A stretch of 64,000 nucleotides of DNA. Origin: Halobacterium hubeiense. GTDB lineage: Archaea; Halobacteriota; Halobacteria; Halobacteriales; Halobacteriaceae. The translations under genes and the position numbers were made by a program. Position 1 is the first letter of the stretch. Every line of letters starts with the position of its first letter. The notes beneath the pieces were generated by a model. The model saw nothing but the letters and a program-made list of their open reading frames with translations, searched no databases and was not told the DNA's origin. Where the stretch lies: NCBI RefSeq assembly GCF_001488575.1, contig NZ_LN831305.1:1-64000 (forward strand). The letters run 5' to 3'. Below are positions 51,287 to 60,238 of the stretch, piece by piece.

Positions 51287-52354
51287 TCAAACAGTGAATT
51301 CAACAGTGGACATCTGCATGAATGCGGTTTCGTAACCGTCGTGGCGCGACACCTGGGGTGGTGTCTCAACGCGAACCACAATGGTATCATCCCGCCTGAT
51401 GGTCTTTGCGGTCGTTCCGTAGTAGTAGCCGAGGTCGGGGTCGATTGTACCGTCAAGTCCCGTTTCCAATACAGTGTCCCCGTTACGCTTGACGACCATC
51501 GAGAGCGACATTCCAGGGAGTAGAACGCGATTATAGGGCGTACGCGGAGAGACAACGAGATACGGTCCGTCCGTCCCCGGGAATCGTCGTGCTGTGGAGA
51601 CGAGACTCGCGCAGAACACGGCACCGTCAGCGGACTGCTCGTCGAGCAATCTTCCGGGGAGTTGTTCCTTGGGCGGGGCGACTGGAGCTGGCACGCCGTC
51701 CATCTGCATCAGGTCTACCGTCCCCCGCGTGCCTGCCTTCTCATCGAGACGGCGAATCGGAAGGTCGTACGTTTCAGACGGCTCGAAGGTAAATTGGAAC
51801 TGTGCGGTCCGCGTCTCTGTAAACCGACGTTTGAACGGGCGGGTTCGTGCTGCCTGAACGGGCGCAGTCCGAACCGTTGCCTCATACTCGCCGCTCCCCG
51901 ACAGTGCCACGTTGTCCCCGTAGTGGAACCCCATATTTGGGGAGAGCATCGACCACAGATTCGTCGTTGAGACATTCCCCTCCTCATTCTGGATATCCAC
52001 TGACACCGCTGTCGGGAGCACCGTTTCGGATTCGGCATCCCAGACGCTCGCCATCAAATGCAGCGAGTCATTCGACGAGACAACGACTTTTGTTTTGTTC
52101 GTCCCGGTCACCGTCCAGAATCGGTGGGGGAACGAGTGCATCAACGCGACGCCGATACCATCGGCGGTCGTCGTTTCGTATACGCCCATCCCCTCAACAA
52201 TCGCCGGATAGTAGACACCGTCTGGCCGGTCTTCGACGAGCGGTGGATCTCGCCACGCGGACTGTGTCTCGAATCCGAGTCGCTGAAGACACCCGGAGAC
52301 GCCAGCTACGCCGACCAGCCCGCCCGTGGTTTTTAGAAACCGCCGCCGGTCCAT
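51287..52354 (-). CDS. P19/Tp34-like metal-binding lipoprotein
   Basis: A 355-aa secreted lipoprotein (RRRFLKTTGGLVGVAG then SGC lipobox). The central region resembles the P19/Tp34 family of Fe/Cu-binding periplasmic proteins: GIGVALMHSFPHRFW, then SMLSPNMGFHYGDNVALSGS and GEYEATVRT. In P19 a Met and several His bind copper; here the Met and His in NMGFHYGD are conserved. A longer C-terminal domain (SLVSTARRFPGTDGPYLVVS) is extra. I tentatively equate it with haloarchaeal DUF7350 proteins. It lies beside nosD, on the same strand, and the Dsb pair. Confidence 0.75.
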   Translation of the reverse strand: MDRRRFLKTTGGLVGVAGVSGCLQRLGFETQSAWRDPPLVEDRPDGVYYPAIVEGMGVYETTTADGIGVALMHSFPHRFWTVTGTNKTKVVVSSNDSLHLMASVWDAESETVLPTAVSVDIQNEEGNVSTTNLWSMLSPNMGFHYGDNVALSGSGEYEATVRTAPVQAARTRPFKRRFTETRTAQFQFTFEPSETYDLPIRRLDEKAGTRGTVDLMQMDGVPAPVAPPKEQLPGRLLDEQSADGAVFCASLVSTARRFPGTDGPYLVVSPRTPYNRVLLPGMSLSMVVKRNGDTVLETGLDGTIDPDLGYYYGTTAKTIRRDDTIVVRVETPPQVSRHDGYETAFMQMSTVEFTV

Positions 52355-52542
52355 ATTCTAGAATTCTCTCCGGGATTGAGTAGGCGTTGCGGTTTGCGAG
52401 AAGACACAGGGACCATCGCCGCAAGCCTTGTTTTGTATGACTCCAGGAGAGTGTATCTTTGGTTAGCCACTCATCAAGCAGGGGTATCAGCAAGGGGGTT
52501 GGTCGACCTGCCCGCCCGCCCAAACCGGAGTCACCGTAACCG

Positions 52543-54492
52543 CTAGAAGCTGAAATCCCAGTCGTCTTCATCGTCGAACTGTCCAGGGGGATACTGAGTG
52601 TCATCGAGTCGCTCCAAAACCGCCGGTCGCACTGGACTTGCTCGTGGAGCGGCATCCACGACACCACCAAAGCGGATCCCGGGCATCGTCTGCTGCAATT
52701 GACGTAGCAATTGAAGCGCAGGTGACCGTGCCAATGTCGGTGCACCAGTCCCTCTCTCCGCGACCATTCCGACCGGGCCTGTAACCCTGAAAGACCGCGA
52801 CAGGGAACCGTCACCGTCGGTATCGATACCGGGTGCGCCCCGCCAGTAGTTCCCCTTCCAGACGTGTAACACGTTGAACCGTGCTGTCGCGGCGTACCGC
52901 CGGTTATACGCGATGTCGTTGTCGTTGACGCGGTTCGTCGGGAACAACGACATCGCTCGAATGCCGACCCGGTTGAATGCCGCGACGTTTTCCTCATACA
53001 CTGAATATTGGCCTTGCACGACGACGCCGTGCTGGTTATGCGTCACAACATTCTCCGCGACGTAGCTCGACCGCCCGAACACAAGAACGCCGTTCTTGCT
53101 GTTCGTGACGGTATTCCCTGTCACAATGTTTCGGTTCGATCGGTCGTGGATGTAGACGCCAACGTACGTGTCCTCGATATCGTTGTCAGCGGCGAACGCA
53201 CCCTGAGCGAACACGCTGAACACGCCGATCATCATCCCCTCCATCGAGGAGTCGCGGACGGTGAACGACTGCGTGTCGTGTGCGAAGACACCAACTTTCC
53301 CGCCGTAGAACGTCGAGTTCTGAACTAGTGCGGGCGCGCCGAGAATCGAGACCCCGAGGAATCCATCCTCCCAGTCTCGCGTTCCCCGAACTGTGAGGTT
53401 CGTGACGGTGAGATTCGGGCTATTCCGCGCGATAATTCCATTCGCGCGCGTTTGGATTTGAACGTCGGCAACCAGCGACCGCGTGGACGCCTCGAAGACG
53501 ATACCTGCGTCGCCGTAGCCGTGCGTCGTCCAGTAGCGTTCCCGGAACGACCCGTTGCGGACGGGGACACTCGTAATGTTCGCTTGGCCGCGAGTTCGCA
53601 CTGTACCGATACCGGACAGCGAAACGTCCGTAATTGCGACGCGTGAGGCGTTCACGGAGACGACGCTGCGATTCTCGTCACCGATGATGCGCGTCTGGTT
53701 TACGCCACTGCCGCTGATCGTCAGGGGCTTGTCTACCGTGACGTCGGAGACAGAGTGATTCCCGGCTGACAGCTGGATGGTCGTATTGGGGGGGGCGCGC
53801 TGGATTGCTGCGGTCAGTGACTCGTTCGGTTCTACCGTCGTCGAAACTGGGCGTTCGAGTAGCGAGCGGGCACGTGCGCTCGTCTCGTTCGCCTGCTCGC
53901 TTCGTGCATCACTGGTGCGCTCCCATTCAGCGGTCGTCCGGGCCGCACTTCGGACATCGAGTTGTTTGACTGCGTCCCATTGTTTGATGCGACCACCGTA
54001 CTGTTGAGCGAATGCCGTTGCATCGTTCCGGTTCGAGAACGGCACGATTGCTTGCTTCCGCGTGGGGATACTGGCCGTACTGTTGACGACGAAGTACGCC
54101 GCATCAGCTGGTACCCACTCTGGATCTGCGTCTTGCGGTGTTCTGAGTAATCCATCGTCGCCAACGTAGACGCCGGTGCCAGAGAAATCCGAGACGTACA
54201 CTGCCATCGGCCGCCCAAATTCACGTTCCGTGCTCTCTTGCAATCCCGCGACCATGGACGTGATGCCGTAGTAGCCAACGGTGAATTTGAACTGAGAGAA
54301 CGATACCTGCCCGGTCGGCAACGCAATCGTCGAGTCGGCGGCTTGAACGACGACGCTTTCTGGAACACCCGTTGATTTCGTATCTGACATCGGGACCGCA
54401 GCCGCCTGCTGGCCACCCCCGCTCACGGCGAATGGCCCGACGACCGCCGCGAACACGAGGAGGCCAGCAGCAGCCACGTGCCAGAATTCCAT
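52543..54492 (-). CDS. nosD: NosD-like beta-helix protein
   Basis: A 649-aa secreted protein. A signal helix (EFWHVAAAGLLVFAAVVGPF) leads to a NosL-like front part and then a right-handed parallel beta-helix with repeated Asn/Val/Gly turns, for example NRNIVTGNTVTNSKNGVLVF and VVTHNQHGVVVQGQYSVYEE. This is the NosD/CASH form that helps load copper sulfide centres of nitrous oxide reductase, with NosF and NosY. The C terminus is acidic (FDDEDDWDFSF). NosF and NosY are encoded divergently 78 bases away. The front part contains PxxYFVVN-type motifs related to NosL. Confidence 0.9.
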   Translation of the reverse strand: MEFWHVAAAGLLVFAAVVGPFAVSGGGQQAAAVPMSDTKSTGVPESVVVQAADSTIALPTGQVSFSQFKFTVGYYGITSMVAGLQESTEREFGRPMAVYVSDFSGTGVYVGDDGLLRTPQDADPEWVPADAAYFVVNSTASIPTRKQAIVPFSNRNDATAFAQQYGGRIKQWDAVKQLDVRSAARTTAEWERTSDARSEQANETSARARSLLERPVSTTVEPNESLTAAIQRAPPNTTIQLSAGNHSVSDVTVDKPLTISGSGVNQTRIIGDENRSVVSVNASRVAITDVSLSGIGTVRTRGQANITSVPVRNGSFRERYWTTHGYGDAGIVFEASTRSLVADVQIQTRANGIIARNSPNLTVTNLTVRGTRDWEDGFLGVSILGAPALVQNSTFYGGKVGVFAHDTQSFTVRDSSMEGMMIGVFSVFAQGAFAADNDIEDTYVGVYIHDRSNRNIVTGNTVTNSKNGVLVFGRSSYVAENVVTHNQHGVVVQGQYSVYEENVAAFNRVGIRAMSLFPTNRVNDNDIAYNRRYAATARFNVLHVWKGNYWRGAPGIDTDGDGSLSRSFRVTGPVGMVAERGTGAPTLARSPALQLLRQLQQTMPGIRFGGVVDAAPRASPVRPAVLERLDDTQYPPGQFDDEDDWDFSF

Positions 54493-54570
54493 AGATGGCG
54501 ATACGGGAGGAGCCACAAAGAATGCTGGGGCAGTACACTTTTTCGAGTGGCACGGAAACCATAATACGTA

Positions 54571-55341
54571 ATGGGTAGTCGTGAGGCTCCTAACCGCGGT
54601 GACAACGATGCTGCGACGGCCGCGTCAGCCGTCGTCGAAGCGTCGGAACTCTCGAAATCATTCGGTGACGTCGAGGTTCTCTCGGAACTCTCCTTCTCAA
54701 TTCCAGATGATGCAGTTACGGCGATTATTGGGCCGAATGGCTCCGGAAAGACCACGCTCGCAGAACTCGTTACGGGCGTAGAGAGCCCGACAGCTGGCGA
54801 ACTCGCGCTCCATGCTGAGGGTGAGCGACCTGTCGGGTATCTTCCCCAAGACCCGCGGTTCCAGCCCTCGGCCACGGTCCGAGAGACGGTTGCGTTCTAC
54901 GCAGCACTGCTCGCTAGCGAGACCGATGTCGACGCCGCACTCGCTCGGGTCGGCCTCGAAGCCGCGGCCGACCGCCGAACGGACGCACTCTCCGGAGGTA
55001 TGCGCCGCCTCCTGGGAATTGCGGTGAGCCTTCTGGGGGCCCCAGACCTAGTCATGCTCGACGAACCGACGAGCGGTCTCGACCCGGAGATGACTCGCCA
55101 CGTGTATGACGTGATCGCGGGGTTGACCGAGCGCGACCAAGCCGTCGTGTTGACGACCCACGACCTTTCGCGCGCAGCAGACGCCGATTACATCCTTGTA
55201 ATGTCTGATGGCAACATCGTCTCGGCCGGGTCCCCGGCCGCTGTGCTTGCAGACACGGAGACGGAGACCCTAGAGGACGCGTTCGAGACAGCAGTAAGCG
55301 GTCGTACGGTCACATCCGCGGGAGGCGGTAATCGTGAGTGA
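54571..55341 (+). CDS. nosF: ABC ATPase NosF-like
   Basis: A 256-aa ABC ATPase. Walker A is GPNGSGKTT, the signature LSGGMRRLL, Walker B LVMLDEPTSGLDPE, and the switch His is in LTTHDLSRAA. Together with the NosY-like permease and NosD it forms the transporter used in copper-centre assembly. The stop overlaps the permease start by eight bases. It is distinct from the two ATPases of triplets A and B, which have LSGGN. Confidence 0.9.
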   Translation: MGSREAPNRGDNDAATAASAVVEASELSKSFGDVEVLSELSFSIPDDAVTAIIGPNGSGKTTLAELVTGVESPTAGELALHAEGERPVGYLPQDPRFQPSATVRETVAFYAALLASETDVDAALARVGLEAAADRRTDALSGGMRRLLGIAVSLLGAPDLVMLDEPTSGLDPEMTRHVYDVIAGLTERDQAVVLTTHDLSRAADADYILVMSDGNIVSAGSPAAVLADTETETLEDAFETAVSGRTVTSAGGGNRE

Positions 55342-56143
55342 CGCCACCCAGCAGTTTACTGCCGTCGTCGAACGGGAGGTGCGAGCACTCTCTCGGTCTC
55401 GGTCAGTTTGGCTGCTCGCAATCGGGTTCTTCGCACTGGTGGTGGCGATTGCGGCGCTCGGCGGGCAGGCCGGCTACGTCCCGCTCGTGCTGGCGCTCCT
55501 TACGCCAATCGAGGTTTTAGTACCGGTACTGGTGGTTGCACTCGGGTATCGGGCGATTCTCGGTGACCGGTTACGAGGCGAACTGAAAATCCTCGATACG
55601 TTCCCGATAACGCCCATCCGGTACGGACTCGGCGTCTACTGTGGCCGACTCGGAGTTGCGCTCGGGGTTGTCGTCGTGACGCTATTCGCTGCAGGGTTCG
55701 TCGTTCCACTCTCGGGCGACACCCCGAACGTGCTCGCACAACCGGGCGGACTAGACTCACCGGTATACTACGCGCGGTTTGTCGCGTTGACAATTCTCTT
55801 CACAGGCGTCGTCCTCGCCATCACGCTATTGATCTCGTCGGTGGCTCGGTCTGCGCGTCGCGGGCTCGTGTCGGCGGTCGGCCTATTACTCGTGCTTGTG
55901 GTCGGATTCGACCTCGTGATAATTGCCGGAGTTGGACAGGGCTGGATTGTCGAACGAGGGCTAAGCGAAGCGCTTGCCGCGAGTCCATTAAGCGCCTACC
56001 GTGGCCTTGTGATGACGTACGCTGTCGAACCGGCAGTGACGATGCCGGTTCGTGCAGCCTCACCAATTGCAAGCGTGTTTTCGCTGGCTGTATGGACGTC
56101 GCTTTCCCTCCTCACTGCCGCAGGTCTGACTGGGATTGAGTGA
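55334..56143 (+). CDS. nosY: ABC permease NosY-like
   Basis: A 269-aa permease with six helices and a GTG start. VEREVRALSRSRSVWLLAIG leads into helix 1, followed by EVLVPVLVVALGYRAILGDR with the conserved Gly-Asp-Arg, and LISSVARSARRGLVSAVGLL. It forms the membrane part with the NosF-like ATPase. The set nosD, nosF and nosY is complete but nosZ is not in the window. Confidence 0.9.
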   Translation: MSDATQQFTAVVEREVRALSRSRSVWLLAIGFFALVVAIAALGGQAGYVPLVLALLTPIEVLVPVLVVALGYRAILGDRLRGELKILDTFPITPIRYGLGVYCGRLGVALGVVVVTLFAAGFVVPLSGDTPNVLAQPGGLDSPVYYARFVALTILFTGVVLAITLLISSVARSARRGLVSAVGLLLVLVVGFDLVIIAGVGQGWIVERGLSEALAASPLSAYRGLVMTYAVEPAVTMPVRAASPIASVFSLAVWTSLSLLTAAGLTGIE

Positions 56144-56205
56144 CCGCCGAACTGTTGTACGAAGTCGCGTCAACAAAGCCTTCGTGAGCAGTAGCTGTGG
56201 TGGGG

Positions 56206-57240
56206 TCATGTGAACGTGAGATACGCGATAGCGAACTGAACAGCGTTGTACGTGCCGTGAACGACGACCGGCGCGAAGAGGTCGTCTGTCTGCTCGTACG
56301 TAGCTCCGAGTACGAGTGCGACTCCGAAAACTCGGGCGAGCGTGACGAGGATAGCGCCCGGTGTGGCACCCGTCCCTCCGTACGCGAGGATGTGGCTGGC
56401 AGCAAACACGAACGACGCGGTGATCACAGCACTCCGACGCGAATACGCACCGTATAGGTACTTCTGGAGCGCATTTCGCGCGAGTAGTTCCTCACCCGGG
56501 GCGACAACGACGAACGAAAGGACGATTAGCGGAAGCAGGATCTCGGGAGTTGTTTTGGCTGCCTCGATGAGAGAGTGCGACGTTTGTGGCAGTGAGAATA
56601 CAGCGACCGCGGCAGCCATCAGTACGTGGAGCGTGAAAATCGCGAGAATTCCCGCTGCTGCCACGATAAGGTCGCGGCGGGTTACCGTACTCACGTCGAT
56701 ACTACTGTTGGTGGATTTAATGAACACGACACCAACTATCGCATAGGCGATACTGGCGACAGCAGTGGACACTGAAACGCGGACTATTGGTGTTGAGGGG
56801 ACAAGAGAGACGGCTATACTATTGAGGAGGCCCCCAATGAGGAGTGCGAGCGCGGAGACGGCGAGTGCGAGGAGAGCTCGACGCTCCCGTATTTTGACTG
56901 CCGACTGGTTCAATTCGGTGATGACAGCACCACCCACTCCCAGCGCACTGAAGCCAGCCAGCAGCGAGACAATCGGTCCGAGTACTGTTGCTGTTTGAAG
57001 CTCGATGACCGCAGCCGCTGCTCCGATCGTCAGTCCAGCGGTGGCCGCCGTTGCGGCAGTGTCGACCCACGGCGGAGCAAGTCCGTGACGTCGGACAGTG
57101 AAAGCCAGAACGGCGATCGCTCCGAACACACGAGTAGCTTGTGCCGTGAAGTCTGTTGGTGCAGGCCACGAGAGGAACGTCCCGATTAGTCCGATCCCAG
57201 CAAGTACAACCCCAACTGAGTGCGCGTACTGTCGTTTCAC
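56206..57240 (-). CDS. CPBP-family intramembrane metalloprotease
   Basis: A 344-aa membrane protease-like protein (CAAX/Abi family). The EExxxR motif is in VAPGEELLARNALQKYLYG, the next His is in FAASHILAYGG and the third motif in APVVVHGTYNAVQFAIA. Eight helices are likely. Members process prenylated or other membrane proteins or act in immunity to peptides; no substrate can be inferred here. It lies last in a minus-strand run from 58922 down. Confidence 0.9.
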   Translation of the reverse strand: MKRQYAHSVGVVLAGIGLIGTFLSWPAPTDFTAQATRVFGAIAVLAFTVRRHGLAPPWVDTAATAATAGLTIGAAAAVIELQTATVLGPIVSLLAGFSALGVGGAVITELNQSAVKIRERRALLALAVSALALLIGGLLNSIAVSLVPSTPIVRVSVSTAVASIAYAIVGVVFIKSTNSSIDVSTVTRRDLIVAAAGILAIFTLHVLMAAAVAVFSLPQTSHSLIEAAKTTPEILLPLIVLSFVVVAPGEELLARNALQKYLYGAYSRRSAVITASFVFAASHILAYGGTGATPGAILVTLARVFGVALVLGATYEQTDDLFAPVVVHGTYNAVQFAIAYLTFT

Positions 57241-57304
57241 AAGACGAGGACTACCTCGTTTTCCGGTAGCACTTCCGCTCAGTATTCATTTCACTCATTC
57301 TTCG

Positions 57305-57391
57305 TCAGGCGAGTCGGATGACGAATCCGGTGAGGAATAGTGCGAAGACGATCCCTCCGAGAACCACCATCATGAGGAATTTATCATTCAC
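57305..57391 (-). CDS. Possible 28-aa single-helix peptide
   Basis: A GTG at 57391 opens a 28-codon frame with one helix: MNDKFLMMVVLGGIVFALFL then TGFVIRLA. It lies in the minus-strand satellite set between the CPBP gene and the FFFGMKHGE protein. Small one-helix peptides are common oxidase subunits. No ribosome-binding site is obvious; low confidence. Confidence 0.35.
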   Translation of the reverse strand: MNDKFLMMVVLGGIVFALFLTGFVIRLA

Positions 57392-57569
57392 AGCCGGTGG
57401 TTAGGTCTCCATGTATCTCTTCCTTCCGAAATGGTGAAAACCGAGCCGTTTTTGCTGTTGTACGAGGGGAATCGCTAAAGCGGCTTGCAAAGATGTGCGC
57501 AGGAAACCGCCTATCGACGCGGCGAGGAATAGAGCTCATTCCTGATCCGTTTAGAGAAGAGCCGGAACA

Positions 57570-57746
57570 CTACAAACTAGTACGGTATTCGCCGTGTTTC
57601 ATCCCGAAGAAGAACGCGATGACCGAGAAGGCAATCATCGAAGGAAGAACCATCATGAAGACTGTCGAGGTAGTCATCACTGACGTAAGGGCGACCGCAG
57701 CGATCGCGACGAGCGGGACTACCGAGCGCGGGAAGCCAAACTCCAT
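57570..57746 (-). CDS. Small membrane protein with FFFGMKHGE end (copy B)
   Basis: Reading the minus strand from 57746 gives a 58-aa protein, MEFGFPRSVVPLVAIAAVAL then TSVMTTSTVFMMVLPSMIAF and SVIAFFFGMKHGEYRTSL. It is a close paralog of the protein at 40937, with the second helix nearly identical. The match in length, start and C terminus makes it a real gene. It belongs with the copy-B satellite set, as its paralog sits near copy A. Confidence 0.85.
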   Translation of the reverse strand: MEFGFPRSVVPLVAIAAVALTSVMTTSTVFMMVLPSMIAFSVIAFFFGMKHGEYRTSL

Positions 57747-57825
57747 ACGCCACGTTGTGACTGGACGGATTAAGTCGTTAACCTAGATTGGTAACTACTG
57801 ATATCGGCTCGTGATTCTGTCGTTG

Positions 57826-58125
57826 TCAGGCGGTAGCGTCGTCGTATCGGCTGGCATTCGAAATGGCGAGCAGTCCGAGTCCGAGAAGTCCACCTACTGC
57901 CACTAAGCCGAAAATCGCTAAATTTGGCGGATTCAGTTCGAAAACGATTGGGCCGATTTTACCGTACTGCACTGCCGGCCCACCGTCGGTAAGCGGCCCC
58001 GACGGCCCACCGTTTCCATAGACAATAATTCCCAGCACGTACCCGAAGATGCCTGCGACAGCAACGGCGCTGAGATACATCCATAGTACGACTCCGCGCC
58101 CGTTGGTCACCTGTCTGTCTGTCAT
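57826..58125 (-). CDS. Two-helix membrane protein (DUF7520-like)
   Basis: A 99-aa protein: MTDRQVTNGRGVVLWMYLSA, VAVAGIFGYVLGIIVYGNGG, then a Gly/Pro loop, and FGLVAVGGLLGLGLLAISNA in helix 2. I link it tentatively to the DUF7520 group often found with haloarchaeal oxidase genes. Start at 58125 gives the natural N terminus. It is part of the minus-strand satellite run. Confidence 0.7.
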   Translation of the reverse strand: MTDRQVTNGRGVVLWMYLSAVAVAGIFGYVLGIIVYGNGGPSGPLTDGGPAVQYGKIGPIVFELNPPNLAIFGLVAVGGLLGLGLLAISNASRYDDATA

Positions 58126-58245
58126 TCGTCTAGGCGTATCAGTGAACTCCAGATGCAACAATCGCTCGTTTTCCAATATCGCTCAGCCACAGATACCAAG
58201 CGCAAAGGGTCTGCGGGGACATTCACCCTCTCCGAAAGCCGGATA

Positions 58246-58661
58246 TTACCGTGTCGCACGCGTCGGTAGCGTAAGGACGAAAGCGATGTGCTTGAGGAAC
58301 CAAATCGGGATGAGCAATGCAAGCAACGCGCCAACTGCGGGACTGCCGGTCCCACCCCAAGCGACCTCCGCGATAGCGATACTCGGGAACAACACACCAT
58401 TATACGCAATGGTGCTGACGACAATTCCCATCTGCTCCCGCGGCCAAATGACCACGTCAAACCGCTAACTGTTGTTCTGACCGAACCTTAGTACACCAAT
58501 AAGCCCTGCTACCGCGACAACTGCCCACCCGAGCAGTCGAATTGGACTCGCGAAGAGCATCCAGCCAGCTACGAGTAATCCCGTGGTCGGCGTAGTGACC
58601 AGGAGGACCTCCACCGTCGGTCGCCGTCGGAAGAACTCTGTTTTTCCGGTAATTCAGGCAT
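58246..58661 (-). pseudogene. Decayed homolog of the 38480-38899 membrane protein
   Basis: On the minus strand the homology runs from an ATG at 58661 (MPELPEK) but is broken twice. A one-base loss in the A run at 58641-58645 shifts the frame before FFRRRPTVEVLLVTTPTTG. A TAG at 58465-58467 then stops the frame between FGQNNS and RFDVVIWPREQ. After it, IAYNGVLFPSIAIAEVAWGG and IPIWFLKHIAFVLTLP align with the intact protein at 38480 (IAYNGVL, LPVWFLKHI). The copy is inactivated unless both defects are sequencing errors. Confidence 0.75.
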
Positions 58662-58706
58662 TCAGTGGCTTCCGCAGTCTCGAAGAATGAAGCAGAACTG
58701 TCGTAG

Positions 58707-58922
58707 TTACGCTTGGCGACCGGTCGATTTCGTAGCTAAATCCCGAGTCACCATCACTAGCAGAGCGACAAGCAAACCCAGTATTGCGACGATGCTGGCC
58801 ACGACGAACATACTGGCCAACCCACCTTCGGTGTATCCGGGGTTCACGATATGTATAATCGTAATTGCTACGAGTAGAACCAACATCGTGACGACCATCG
58901 CATCTCCCAGCCTCTTTCTCAT
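58707..58922 (-). CDS. Small two-helix membrane protein
   Basis: A 71-aa protein, MRKRLGDAMVVTMLVLLVAI then TIIHIVNPGYTEGG, and a second helix ASIVAILGLLVALLVMVTRD. No family recognised. Start at 58922 is chosen since the upstream extension is not membrane-like. It leads the minus-strand run toward the pseudogene. Similar in size, but not clearly in sequence, to the 64-aa protein at 36903. Confidence 0.6.
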   Translation of the reverse strand: MRKRLGDAMVVTMLVLLVAITIIHIVNPGYTEGGLASMFVVASIVAILGLLVALLVMVTRDLATKSTGRQA

Positions 58923-59090
58923 ATTCAAATGCCGATTGGGAAGAGGTGTGGAAATGTCTGAGCCGGTGTCCCGAATTTTGGGAATCCGCTTCAAACTCAT
59001 TAGCTGGGGCTGCTTGCTTCTAAATCAGAGCCACCCAATTGTCAACCGGGCTATCCGTGCGGTAGTGTAGAGCCGAATCCTCAAAAATAT

Positions 59091-60020
59091 ATGACGGAAC
59101 CACAAGAAAACCGCAGTCCAAAAGATCGAACAAATTGCCCGGAGTGTGGGGGACAGATTCGGTACAATAATTCACAGAGTGAGGTAGCATGTCAACAGTG
59201 TGGGTTGGTCATCGAAGAGGAAACTATCGACCATGGGCCAGAGTGGCGGTCGTTTACTGACGAACAACGCCAGAAAAAGAGCCGAGTCGGCGCACCGACG
59301 ACGCCACTGATGCACGATAAGGGACTCAGCACGACTATCAGCTGGCAGGACAAGGATGCGCGCGGCCAACATCTGTCAAGCAGAAAACGGGAGCGACTAC
59401 GACGGCTCCGCCGGTGGGACGAACGATTCCGCACGAAAGATGCCGCAGAGCGGAACCTCAAACAGGCATTCGACGAGATTGATCGGATGGCGTCGGCACT
59501 GGGCTTGCCTGAGGCAGTCCGTGAGACAGCGGGGGTCCTCTATCGGTGTGCCGTCGAGGAAGGGTTACTTCCGGGTCGTTCTATCGAAGGGATGGCAACG
59601 GCTGCACTGTACGCGAGCGCGCGGCAACATCAAACACCGAGATCTCCGTTCGTAGTCGAGACGGTAAGCAGAGTCGAAAAGAAACGCTTTCAGCGGGCAT
59701 ACCGGTATCTCTCTCGGGAGCTCAAGCTTGAAATCGAACCGGAATCTCCGGACCAGCATCTACCGCGGCTCGCATCAACACTTGACGTAACTGACGAGGC
59801 ACTTCGCCGTGCGCGAGACCTGCTCGACGTTGCCCAGCAGAACGGCATCCATAGTGGCAAAAGCCCGGTCGGAATGGCGGCATCAGCGCTGTATGCGGCG
59901 ACGTATTTGACGAACGAGAAACTCACCCAGGAGACCGTGAGTTCAGCGGCAAGCGTGAGCAAGGTCACGATTCGAACTCGCTATCAGGAACTGTTGGACG
60001 TATACGCTGAGCACAAGTGA
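59091..60020 (+). CDS. tfb: Transcription initiation factor TFB
   Basis: A 309-aa archaeal TFIIB homolog that recruits RNA polymerase to TATA-bound TBP. The zinc ribbon has Cys16, Cys19, Cys34 and Cys37 (CPECGGQ, then CQQCG). A B-reader/linker with EWRSFTDEQRQKKSRVGAP follows, then two cyclin repeats (about 120-205 and 215-305) with GRSIEGMATAALYASARQ and GKSPVGMAASALYAATYL. All parts are present. Haloarchaea carry several TFBs that set different promoter choices. This copy is next to winged-helix genes in an accessory area and is probably a specialised paralog. Confidence 0.97.
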   Translation: MTEPQENRSPKDRTNCPECGGQIRYNNSQSEVACQQCGLVIEEETIDHGPEWRSFTDEQRQKKSRVGAPTTPLMHDKGLSTTISWQDKDARGQHLSSRKRERLRRLRRWDERFRTKDAAERNLKQAFDEIDRMASALGLPEAVRETAGVLYRCAVEEGLLPGRSIEGMATAALYASARQHQTPRSPFVVETVSRVEKKRFQRAYRYLSRELKLEIEPESPDQHLPRLASTLDVTDEALRRARDLLDVAQQNGIHSGKSPVGMAASALYAATYLTNEKLTQETVSSAASVSKVTIRTRYQELLDVYAEHK

Positions 60021-60238
60021 TGTACCAGTACCCGAGCCAGATCGAAAGAGACATTCTAGAGGCACTCGCCGGCGAATCACCGATTCACACGGTCGAGATT
60101 GCGGCCACAATACATCGACATCCAGTACACGTTGAACGAGTATGCATCCAGCTTTGCGAACAAGGAATCCTCAACTCGAGCCGACGCGGATTCTACGAAC
60201 TCGCCGATGATAGCCCCCAGCAGTTCAGATGGCAGTGA
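60020..60238 (+). CDS. Small winged-helix protein coupled to TFB
   Basis: A 72-aa winged-helix protein: MYQYPSQIERDILEALAGES, then VEIAATIHRHPVHVERVCIQ and LCEQGILNSSRRGFYELADD. The ATG at 60020 shares its A with the end of the TFB stop codon (TGATG), so it is translationally coupled. A GTG one codon earlier is an alternative. It may modify TFB-dependent initiation or act as a separate repressor. Confidence 0.75.
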   Translation: MYQYPSQIERDILEALAGESPIHTVEIAATIHRHPVHVERVCIQLCEQGILNSSRRGFYELADDSPQQFRWQ

